From: Sperchopsis tessellata
Taxonomy: Eukaryota; Arthropoda; Insecta; Coleoptera; Hydrophilidae
Assembly (NCBI GenBank): GCA_033557685.1
Contig: JAWQRN010000459.1
Span: 1-29,316, forward strand
Length of the DNA: 29,316 nt
Reading direction: 5' to 3'
The notes beneath the pieces are model-generated. The model ran no database searches and was not told the origin of the DNA. It saw nothing but the letters and a program-made list of their open reading frames with translations. The position numbers were made by a program, and so were the translations under genes. Positions 10,825 through 18,971 of this stretch are shown here, in pieces (the stretch's first letter is position 1; every line of letters starts with the position of its first letter).

Positions 10825-11532
10825 AGAATTCAACTTCTGTACCGGCCTCCAATAGGAGAACACATGGAAGAACTTGCGATTCAAGAAGCAGCTGTTGCAT
10901 CATTGAATAATAACTTAACTTCACCTGCAGCAAATAATCCATCAGAAGACCCACCTCCAAAATATACTCCACCACCATCTTATACCACAGCAACAGGGGC
11001 AAGACTGGCAAAAATGTTAAGGCAAAGTATTAGAAGAAGTGTAAGGAGGATAGCAAATGTTTTAGGAGAAAGCAGCAGTTCCAGACAACGAAATAATCAA
11101 ACTACACTGGAATCTCAACCTCCTCCTCCAGACTATAATACAGTTTTGGTTGAAATGAATCAAACTTTGCAAGATAACACTGAACAAATAAATATTACTA
11201 TTCCAGATGGCTCTGTTATTACTTCGAATAATCAGAATACATTACAGCGCCATTTAGCAAGCTTAGCGGGATCTTCAGCGGGTTTGACTGCCGCAGATGT
11301 AGCTAGTATTTTAAGGAATAGTTTTAGGAGGAGCACTACAAGAGCAACGAATACTCTTCGAAGGAATACAGTGGTGATAAATGATAATAGTATATCATCT
11401 TTGAGTGCGGAAAATTTGGTGGACCACATCGCACCCATTGGAGAGACATCTTTGGTTTTAGAACATCTTTCAGGCAGTGAGAATGAAAGAGACTTGAAGC
11501 CATCAAATGATAACTTAGCATCTGTGATATAA
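10825..11532 (+). CDS. SLC6-family transporter last exon, long cytoplasmic tail
   Basis: Terminal exon of 235 codons plus TAA after acceptor gatttcag, phase 0. It starts RIQLLYRPPIGEHMEELAIQ directly after TM12. The tail is about 235 residues, longer than in most SLC6 transporters, low in hydrophobicity and without a membrane segment. It has three PPxY motifs: PPKY (10954-10965), PPSY (10972-10983) and PPDY (11125-11136). It also has two related Arg/Ser-rich blocks at 10996-11070 and 11290-11364, both of the form LRxSxRRSxxRxxNxL. PPxY motifs usually bind WW domains of Nedd4-type ubiquitin ligases, which down-regulate plasma-membrane transporters; applying that here is inference. The tail type suggests an orphan insect SLC6 protein (bloated tubules or bedraggled kind), which I cannot confirm without a search. 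Confidence 0.9.
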   Translation, partial: RIQLLYRPPIGEHMEELAIQEAAVASLNNNLTSPAANNPSEDPPPKYTPPPSYTTATGARLAKMLRQSIRRSVRRIANVLGESSSSRQRNNQTTLESQPPPPDYNTVLVEMNQTLQDNTEQINITIPDGSVITSNNQNTLQRHLASLAGSSAGLTAADVASILRNSFRRSTTRATNTLRRNTVVINDNSISSLSAENLVDHIAPIGETSLVLEHLSGSENERDLKPSNDNLASVI

Positions 11533-12610
11533 TTAATTAACAATAGTACTTTTGATAGCTATAATGATATCTATGTTTTTCTCTAAATCACGAATCTGTT
11601 TTAAAGATTCAACTCTGTAAATATCATATAGTATGTAATTGTGTTACAAATGAAAAAGACCAAAAACTTTTTTGTATAATTTATGCTAATATAGGATAAT
11701 TTCTTACAAATTTGTAGTTTTTATTATCTCAACAGCTAAACAAAAAACCATACATTTATTAAATCAATATTAGAGCTTAAGTATTCATCAACATACAATG
11801 CATCCTATACACTGACTTCTGTTGGTCATCGTTTGAACATGCGAAGTATCTGGCAATGTTTATTTGCTATTGACAAGTAAAATCCAAGAACAGAACCCTG
11901 AAGAATCCCGTTTGTCCCACTTTTCCAGATCATCTAAGAATATATGCATAGATTTTATTCGCGTTCGTTAGCCAAAGTGCATAAAAGAAGCGCCATACAA
12001 AAACTTTTTTTTTGTAATGTTTTTTTCTTGGTGAAATTTCTATTCCCATTTGTTTGAGTCCTTTCCTGTTTTCATTTGAATACAGAATATATAGTTCAAG
12101 ATCTGCAATAAGATAGCTAAGTGTCTCTTGGAAAAAAAAAATTTTAGTTTGTAAAATATAAATGCAGTATTTTGTAGGGAAATATCTAAGGATATCTATA
12201 GCCTTTTTATAATAAAACTGTTGATGAGAAAATAATGTTTATAAGCTGGTGTCTGTAGTTTTTTTAGTAGCATTTATATGTTTATCATAGTATTTAAATG
12301 TAAATTAAAGTAGCTACAGTTGCACACTTTGCCATGATTGCAGTGCCTTCTAAAGAATTTCAATAGACCCAAAAACACTTCAAAGAAAGTACCCTTTGTC
12401 ACTAGTGTGAAGCCTGTACATATTTTATACCAAGAAATTGTGTTTTAGTTAGTTTGCAGCTTCAATATTCTATATATTTTCAATGTTAGCATAATCATTG
12501 AAGCTCTGGTCAATATATATGATTTACGGAAACAGAAAATATGTAAAATTACATCTACACATTCTCATAATAAATATTCTTTTATATGCTCAGTGTAGGA
12601 AATAAAGAGA
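11533..12610 (+). other. 3' untranslated region of the SLC6 gene (probable)
   Basis: AT-rich DNA after the stop codon without coding potential. Possible polyadenylation signals are ATTAAA at 11758 and AATAAA at 12211, 12569 and 12601. Which one is used cannot be told from sequence alone. Confidence 0.5.
12211..12216 (+). terminator. candidate polyadenylation signal AATAAA
   Basis: First canonical AATAAA after the stop codon, followed by a T-rich stretch about 40-50 bases downstream (gtagtttttttag). In DNA this AT-rich the hexamer also arises by chance. Confidence 0.35.
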
Positions 12611-13850
12611 CACAAGTGTCTTTACATGTCTCATTTAATAGAAGACTTCTAGAGTAAGTACTTGGGCATAAACGATTGGACATCATTAATTTGATAATTT
12701 TACATAGATGACAATATAGCAGCTGAGAAAAAATTAGATCTTCTTCAGCAGAATATGAACTTTGTGTTTTATGCAATATATACTACAATCACATAAATAA
12801 TCTCTTTGAATTATCCCTATGGTAGCTGTTAACGAATACATATGTGTAGTTCCAAATATGGTCACATACACGATACACTATATAATTTTTCTTACACAAG
12901 CAATATCACAAACATCAACACTAGGTAATATTGTATAAATCAATCTTTCCTAGACATATAATATATTTTTTATAATGAATTAAAAATTTTCAAAATTGTA
13001 TAAACCTTCTTTTATTGTAGCTTAAAACATTTTTCTATGATTCAACCCCTTTTTGTATGAATTATTTTCCTTTATGTAAACTACTTATTTATTGTATTGA
13101 ATATATCTGTTTTTTTGTACCCTAAAATGAAAAGTTTTTTAGATGGGCATTTGGGATAATATACAACTACGTATATATTTTTATAGAAAATCTGCAAAAT
13201 CATAAAAAGGTGTTCAATTTTATTTTTTTTAGATCACAACAAGCAGAAAATATAACTAACTAGACTAATAACTTAAATTATACGCTATAGCGACTAAATA
13301 GTCAAGGGTTGTTCGATTATGTCGGTGATTCAATATAGTTGTCAATATTTCCTCTTTCTTTTCATACTTTTTTTTAAGTCATATATTACCTTGAATAATT
13401 CAAATAGCAATGTTTTTATTGAAAAAATGTAGAAATATACCTTCCGTAAAAGTTGTCGATTCTAGTAAGTAAAATAACACTTTTTCGTCCCTAGTTTTGG
13501 TTTACTTTTTGTTTTGTCTTGAAGACGGCTTCGAAGATACTTGTTAAATTAGTTAACAGCAAATTTGTTTTGATTGGAATCAGAATCTCGAAATCTTTAT
13601 TAACCTGTATTTACACTATAAATTATAAACAATAATTAAGTGCTCTATAAATCTTGACAGAATATTTCCAAAACTGTTTTTTATTATGGGCCATTACATA
13701 TAAATAGCTAATACTTTTTGGAAACTTGTCGGCAGCAATTAAGTGCGTCCAATTTTAAATGTATTCATCAAATGTGAAACAACTTCACTAAATGGATCTA
13801 GTGAAGAAATTAAATCAGCAAAAAACTATATATCTATGTGAAAAATCTTG
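12611..13850. other. non-coding, nothing recognised
   Basis: AT-rich sequence between the presumed 3' UTR and the minisatellite. No gene, RNA gene or repeat family is recognised on either strand. Confidence 0.6.
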
Positions 13851-13853
13851 TCT

Positions 13854-13983
13854 GTCGGCCTTTTGTCCGTGTCAGCCTTTTGTCTGTCGGCTTTTTGTCC
13901 GTGTCGGCCATATATCCATGTCGGCCTTTTGTCAATGTCGGCCTATTGTCCATGTCGGCCTTTTGGCTTTCGGTCTTTTGTCC
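13854..13983 (+). repeat. 17-bp minisatellite, about 7.5 units
   Basis: Successive units of the form gtcggccttttgtccat, seven full (one is 15 bp) plus a partial. Unit length is not a multiple of three, so the open frames across it show a cycling Cys/Pro-rich peptide in all three frames; these are not genes. It directly abuts the repeat at 13988. Confidence 0.9.
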
Positions 13984-13987
13984 TAGA

Positions 13988-14205
13988 CCCATTATCAAGA
14001 CATATAACCCTAAAAAGTGCTAGGTATCACTTGAATAGAAACCACGGAACTGCTGAGTTTTATATCTGTGGGTCTGTCTCCTACTGGCTGGGTTTCAGAA
14101 GGAATGGGACTCCTGTTGGAAGAGATATGATAGACGATTTCGGCGAAGGGCCAATGGGGTTTTACCGGCTGGTCGGAGCATGCTATATATACTTTCAAGT
14201 AGATA
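13988..14205 (+). repeat. interspersed repeat, direct copy A
   Basis: Contains cattatcaagacatataacc, aaaagtgctaggtatca, gagttttatatctgtggg, tgggactcctgttgg, ccggctgg and ctatatatac in order. The same order recurs 355-357 bp downstream. It lacks the ttttccgggagataac segment present before copy B. Confidence 0.85.
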
Positions 14206-14274
14206 GAAGGATGTAGGCATTTTCACGAAATAGATTTTCAGGATTTTAAACTTATTTTATATTAATATAACATC

Positions 14275-14560
14275 TTCAGATTTTCCGGGAGATAACTCTG
14301 TGCTAGCTTTTCTTTTTGCTGATGTTTTGTTCTCCATTACTGGGGACATTATCAAGACATACAGCCCTCAAAAGTGCTAGATATCGTCTGAATAGACACC
14401 ACTGATCAGCGGAGTTTTATATGTGTGGGCCTTCTATTAGCTGGGATTCAGATGGGGTGAGACTCCTACTGCCTGAGATGTGGTAAACGATTTTGGTGAT
14501 GGGGCCTCTAGGGATTCTTCCGGCTGGCTGAAACTTGCTGTATATACTGTCCAAAAGCCG
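14275..14560 (+). repeat. interspersed repeat, direct copy B
   Basis: Starts cttcagattttccgggagat and continues through ggggacattatcaagacata, aaaagtgctagatatcg, gagttttatatgtgtggg, tgagactcctactgcc, ccggctgg and tgtatatac. The leading 100 bp also match the inverse of 5063-5167 in the SLC6 intron, so this is a dispersed family and not just a local duplication. No coding capacity was found. Confidence 0.85.
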
Positions 14561-15084
14561 GACTTTTCAATTCCCTCCTGTAGCTCGGAAATGGAAATAG
14601 ATATATAATTTCTGTTTAGAATATATTAATTAAAAAAAAAATAGTTAATAAAGTAGTAGCCAGTTTACCTCCAATTATATTATTAATGGATATTACCATT
14701 TCATACCGCTGAAAATGGGACCTATATATCTTGTGGTAAGGACAGCACATTTCCCGATTTTGTTTGAATTTAGTTACTGAAGAATGCTTGTCTTCAAAGA
14801 TTTGATATTTTTTTCACTGGGCACAAGTTTTCTGCAATAGATAAATTATATGCCATTCTTGATAACAATTTTATAAATATAAAAATAACAATTTCTTTAA
14901 ATTAATAAACTGTTCATAATTTGATGTGTAATATTCACAAAACTTAGGAATCGATAATATAAATAGAAATTCTTCCTATTAAACGTAATGTAAATAGAAA
15001 TAGAAATTTAGTTCTGCAGTATTCAGGAAAAAAAAACACTTGTTAAAGATGTCTAAAAAGTAGGGAATTACTTCTGAAATTTAT
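14561..15084. other. non-coding, nothing recognised
   Basis: AT-rich flank to the left of the BEL/Pao insertion, with no gene or repeat recognised. Confidence 0.6.
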
Positions 15085-15089
15085 TTTAT
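15085..15089. repeat. candidate target-site duplication (left), TTTAT
   Basis: Immediately outside the left LTR and identical to 18655-18659 immediately outside the right LTR. Chance identity is possible in this AT-rich sequence. Confidence 0.55.
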
Positions 15090-15514
15090 TTCCCTCGATA
15101 GCAATTATAATTATTTTTGTTTATAAATACCTTGTTGTTGTTGTTTCCTCTGGTAACTGATGGCATTGTTATTCTTGTAGTGGGTTCTGGGTGGGATAAG
15201 ATAGAGGAATCGGGAAGAATGCACTTAACAAAATAATTAATATTACGTGAAAATATACAAACTAATTTTAACTCAGAAATAAGCGAAGCAGAGTGAAAAC
15301 CGAGGCGAGTAGAAAGATAAGGACAGGAAGACTTCTCTTGGCAAACTTAGCTGAATATGGGTAGTTAGATAAGAGGTAAGGAATAGGACGTGCTGTTAAC
15401 AATAGCCCAGTTTATGATGGGTAATTCGGAAATCCCAGAGAATATAACCGATAATACCCCCTGGAGGCATAACGGCAAATCTAAGTACAAGTGAAAGTAT
15501 TTACGGCGGTAACA
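15090..15514 (-). repeat. BEL/Pao 3' LTR
   Basis: About 425 bp, colinear with 18214-18654. In element orientation it starts TGTTACCGCCGT, a typical TGTT start for this superfamily. The two LTRs differ at many positions and by several short indels, so the insertion is old. Both share agttagataagaggtaagga and cagtttatgatgggtaattc on the + strand. Confidence 0.9.
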
Positions 15515-15530
15515 TTTCCATTCCAAGGGA
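15515..15530 (-). other. polypurine tract of the BEL/Pao element
   Basis: In element orientation, tcccttggaatggaaa directly precedes the 3' LTR start TGTTACC. Its purine-rich end (ggaatggaaa) and its position fit the plus-strand primer site. Confidence 0.6.
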
Positions 15531-15599
15531 AAAACATAATCAAGATATGAAAGAAACCATAAACTGGGCTAAATAATGCTGAAAACTAATTAAAATAAT

Positions 15600-16174
15600 G
15601 GTAAGAGAAAACTTAAGAATAAGTGTGTACGGGTGGAGCAGGGAAGGGGACCACTTTCGAAATAGGTTGTGTGAATGTGCCTTTAGCATCTTTCACTGTT
15701 ACGCATGGGTTACACCGAAATAGGCGAAATTCTACGAGTGGAGATTATCCAATATCGTTGAATTAGACAATATTGCAGCAGTTGTGGACTGGCGTGCAAC
15801 TACGGGGGAGGGTAATTATCTATTATTAAATTAATAACATGCGAATTTCTTAATGATAATATGGGATGTGTGGACTGTATACTCATAGTGGAGTATTGAA
15901 CACGAACAGTTCCCTAGTTGTCTATGAAGGGATGGAACTGCAGCCAAGTCTTCGGGCATGAACCTGATGGCAACAAGGTGAGTTCTGATACGAAATACAA
16001 TTGTTGTACCAAACAAACTATGCGATTGAGAGCCTCTTGTAGTTCGAGGGTTGAGAGCAACTCAGAACGTTTAGCATTGGGATGCAAATGATTAAGATGC
16101 CAACGAAGGCTGAGAGCTACGAATCTTTGCAAGCGGTTGAAAGTGGAAAACTGTGCGAATATACTTAAGCACAT
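15600..16174 (-). pseudogene. BEL/Pao integrase N-terminal region, truncated
   Basis: In element orientation the reading includes FAQFSTFNRLQRFVALSLRW, ELQEALNRIVCLVQ and LQFHPFIDN, corresponding to the segment just before the integrase of BEL/Pao polyproteins (S-x-F-x-R-L-Q-R, E-L-x-x-A-L, L-x-P-F-I-D). After a stop it continues with HPI-L and LHASPQLLQYCLIQRYWI, the zinc-binding domain region ending in R-Y-W-I. The first Cys pair of the zinc motif is not readable, and nothing of the D,D-35-E core follows before the polypurine tract. Several stops make it non-functional. Confidence 0.8.
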
Positions 16175-16217
16175 TTGAGGGTTTTGAGTTTGTGTTAAAG
16201 TGATACCGTGTGTGGTT

Positions 16218-16673
16218 TCAATTCTTGTGATGGGTTGCTAAAGGGTATGGATATAATATATCTCCTTGTAGGATCTCTCGATTGAGACTGTGTGAAATGC
16301 ATTTCGGCTTGAGCATCTTCAGGGCTAAATATAGGAGAATGAATGGATATTCTTCATTTTCCAAGAAATTCTGCACTGTTTTTTCCATGGTAGGAACCGA
16401 GTTTATGAAGAAGCTTTTAGCACTAGAGGGGGTAGAATGAGCAAATTTTTCCATTATGATATAACCGAGGATAGTGGGTAATGCGGATGGCTCACCTGTT
16501 ATAGGTGCAATGAGGAGTTTATGCAAGATTTGAGGGTACAGGTCTCTTCCTAATTTTTGAATTATTGCTGATGGCACTGCTCTTTCCGGTAGATTTAAGG
16601 TGATATGCGGCAATACTATGGCATCAGCTACTATATGTGGAGCTTTGGAATATATTAAGCTGATGTAACACAT
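16218..16673 (-). pseudogene. BEL/Pao pol segment between protease and reverse transcriptase
   Basis: The peptide contains LPHITLNLPERAVPSAIIQK and QNFLENEEYP, resembling the Pao-type protease C-terminus and the F-x-x-x-E-E linker. A shifted frame near its end reads EMHFTQSQSRDPTRRYIISI, matching the H-F-x-x-T/S-x-x-R-x-x-x-G-R-Y-x-V motif just before the BEL/Pao reverse transcriptase. The reverse transcriptase itself is absent: integrase-related sequence begins about 50 bp further on. A frameshift lies within this segment. Confidence 0.8.
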
Positions 16674-16679
16674 TTCTCT

Positions 16680-16895
16680 ATATTTACTGTCTGATACAGA
16701 AGATTTTCAAAAACCTGCGATAGTAACAGGGTTGCATTGTAGGGGTAACCCAAGTTTTTCTATGAACCTCTGTGTGATCATGGGTAAGTTTGAGCCTGGG
16801 TCGATAATTGCCTTCATAAGGTGAAGGTTACCATGATTGTCTGCAACGTTTATTACAGCAGTTCCCAATAGTACAGTGGTACTGCTCGATACATG
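16680..16895 (-). pseudogene. BEL/Pao aspartic protease segment
   Basis: After a frameshift from gag, the frame reads LLGTAVINVADNHGNLHLMK, then AIIDPGSNLPMITQRFIEKL. It matches the L-L-x-T-A-x-V start of the BEL/Pao protease and its D-x-G-S active-site region, with Pro between the Asp and Gly. A TGA stop interrupts the frame after NPVTIAGF. The gene cannot make an active polyprotein. Confidence 0.8.
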
Positions 16896-18001
16896 ACATG
16901 ATAATGCATCAGTATTTTTGATTTATGTAGCGATAAGAGACTATTGTAGCATTGTTTATTTGATTTCACAATGTCAAAGCGTTGTTGGGGAGTATGGGCT
17001 TTAAACTTTTCATAAGAGTAAATGCGGTGATCCTCTTTACAATGAGAACATAAGGAGGAAGGCATGGTTTGCGAATTCGAAGCCGAACTAGTTAATAGCG
17101 AAGTGTTATTACGACGTGCTTTGGGTAGCACAGCGATATGTACAGTTCTATTTAATTCAGAATTATTTGCGATTCTGCATTGTACTTGCAAGAATTCAAG
17201 GAGCTGTACAAAATTTGGAATATGACTTTGTTTTACAATTTCAGTTTCAAAACATCTCCATGTGGAAGTATAAACCAATCTCAGTGTAATATTGAGTAAT
17301 AGAAAACCAGTTTCATCTTGCAAATTAAGATTATGAAAAGCTTATTAATTTTCTCGTATTACATTTACAAAGGTGTACATCGATCTTGACGATGGACGAT
17401 TTCCTAAGGGTTTCAAATTTAACAATTTGTGTTCGTAGTGCGTAACTACTAAGCGGGGCTCGTCAAATCTATCTTCAAGTGTTTTCCACACTACAGAATA
17501 ATTAGCTGGTACAACCGGAAGATTTTTCATTAACGATAAAGCAGATGAATCTAATGATCTACGCAGGTAGTGCAACTTTGTAATTGCTGATGGTGATGGA
17601 TTGTCATGAATCAATGAAATGTAAACTTCCTTGAATGGTGGCCAATCAGATAAATCATCTCCAGAAAAGGGGGGCAAATCAAAATTTGGTAGTTTGACCT
17701 GCGAGTTTGCGGCTTGAGTCTATGTAGAGTTAGACAAAGTTGAATTTGACCTTGAGATGTTAAGTTTAATTATATTAATGTGTGTACGGATTTCATCACA
17801 TTCTTCACGAAGGGAAAATATGGAAACTTTTAAAGTAGTGTTGCTGTTTTCATTACAAATCTTTATTAAAGCATTTGCAGATGTTGAAAGCTTTCCTATG
17901 GTTAAAACATTTTCAAGCCTGCGTTTAAGGCGTTCTAATTCTTCGAAATAGTGATCAAGATTTACAGGGGATCGATTACTTCTTGTTGGTGGCATTTTCA
18001 T
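16896..18001 (-). pseudogene. BEL/Pao gag with zinc knuckle, two nonsense codons
   Basis: Reading begins MKMPPTRSNRSPVNLDHYFE near 18001, a Lys/Arg/Glu-rich segment likely to coil. An in-frame TAG at 17722-17720 separates it from the core LPPFSGDDLSDWPPFKEVYI, then NPSPSAITKLHYLRRSL, matching the Pao/BEL gag domain (F-x-G-D-x-x-x-W-x-x-F, then K-x-x-Y-L). A second in-frame TAA at 17347-17345 follows. The same frame then reaches a Pao-type knuckle starting CSHCKEDH with a later K-Q-C (17050-16930); some Cys are substituted. It acts, when intact, as the particle-forming protein. Confidence 0.85.
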
Positions 18002-18213
18002 ATAAACAAATAAGAGGTGTAAGTTAGCATGAAATGCTAATTAACTTTTAACTAACAAGAATAACAATGAGATATTCGAAGACAGCTATCTCTATTGAAA
18101 CACGAAAATGCGAGCACAAAACAATAATGCAACTGTGAACAAACAAAAATCAATGAAATAGCGAGTAATCAGGTTCGATAGGACCAAAAAATGTAGCGTA
18201 AGCGGGTGGATAT
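18002..18213 (-). other. BEL/Pao 5' leader and primer-binding region
   Basis: Directly inside the 5' LTR in element orientation the sequence reads tatccacccgcttacgctac, then ttttttggtcctatcgaacc. A TTTGGTCC-x-TCGA-CC motif is usual in BEL/Pao leaders. The primer tRNA cannot be assigned by eye. Confidence 0.5.
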
Positions 18214-18654
18214 TTCCTTCAATAGCAATTATAATTATTTTTGTTTATAAATACCTTGTTATTGTTTCCTCTGGTAGCTACTGGCGTTGTTTTTCTTGTA
18301 GTGAAAGGCTTTCAGGGTTCAGGGCGGGATACGATAGAGGAATCAGGAAGAATGCCCTTAACAAAACAATTTACATTACGCGAAAATATAAAAAATAATT
18401 TTAACTAAGAGGCAAGTGAAGCGGAGTGAAAAGTGAGGCGGGTAGAAAGATACGCAAAATGGGCAGCAAGACTTCTCGTGGCAAACTGAGCTAAATATGG
18501 GTAGTTAGATAAGAGGTAAGGAGTAGGATGTGCTGTTAACAACAGCCCAGTTTATGATGGGTAATTCTGAAATCCCAGAGAATATGACTAATAATATCCC
18601 TTGGAAGCATAACGACAAATCTAAGTACAAGTGAAGGTTCTAACGGCGGTAACA
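18214..18654 (-). repeat. BEL/Pao 5' LTR
   Basis: About 441 bp, colinear with 15090-15514. It has small insertions relative to the other LTR, for example near gaaaggctttcagggttcag. Its outer end on the + strand is acggcggtaaca, followed by the TTTAT candidate duplication. Confidence 0.9.
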
Positions 18655-18659
18655 TTTAT
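18655..18659. repeat. candidate target-site duplication (right), TTTAT
   Basis: Identical to 15085-15089 at the other end of the element. Confidence 0.55.
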
Positions 18660-18731
18660 CTTCCTATTCATCCATTCTATAAGATTTATTAGTGCAGTTG
18701 GGAAAAAATTAATTTTTATATAGCATTTTCT

Positions 18732-18971
18732 TGATTCTAAAATGTGATATTGCTCACTGAACTGAAATGAAAGTTCTGTGACATTTTTTTTTGTATTTTT
18801 AAATGTAAGCTCACCAATAATTAATAATCTTTGTTAAAATTTGGAATAAAAACTGAAGATCATAAAACATAGTGAAGGATCATAATAGCATGAGTTTTCT
18901 CAATTAGAAGCTAGTACCTGCCGTTACTAGGTTTCTGACCTACTAAAATATCAGTGAGCAATTTAGAATCA
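18732..18971. repeat. MITE-like element with nested inverted ends
   Basis: TGATTCTAA at 18732-18740 pairs with TTAGAATCA at 18963-18971. ATTGCTCACTGA at 18749-18760 pairs perfectly with TCAGTGAGCAAT at 18951-18962. The left arm has 8 extra bases between the two blocks. The interior has no coding capacity. The right end continues accctgtata, a motif often found at termini of small insect transposons. Confidence 0.55.

Larger units (their letters stand above)
15090..18654 (-). mobile_element. BEL/Pao LTR retrotransposon, deleted non-autonomous copy
   Basis: Two directly repeated LTRs flank a - strand interior encoding, in order, gag with the Pao-type core and zinc knuckle, a retropepsin-like segment, the linker before the reverse transcriptase, and the N-terminal zinc-binding part of the integrase. 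Reverse transcriptase, RNase H and the integrase catalytic core are missing. Total length is about 3.57 kb, against roughly 5-8 kb for intact family members. Stops and frameshifts break all reading frames. A possible 5-bp duplication, TTTAT, lies at 15085-15089 and 18655-18659, in line with the short target duplications of this superfamily, though AT-rich context weakens that evidence. Confidence 0.9.

Noticed and set aside
11232..11543. 103-codon open frame on the - strand
   Set aside because: It is the antisense shadow of the transporter tail exon and shows no motif of its own.
13792..14216. Overlapping + strand frames rich in Cys, Pro, Ser and Leu
   Set aside because: They follow the 17-bp minisatellite in all three frames and run into a non-coding repeat.
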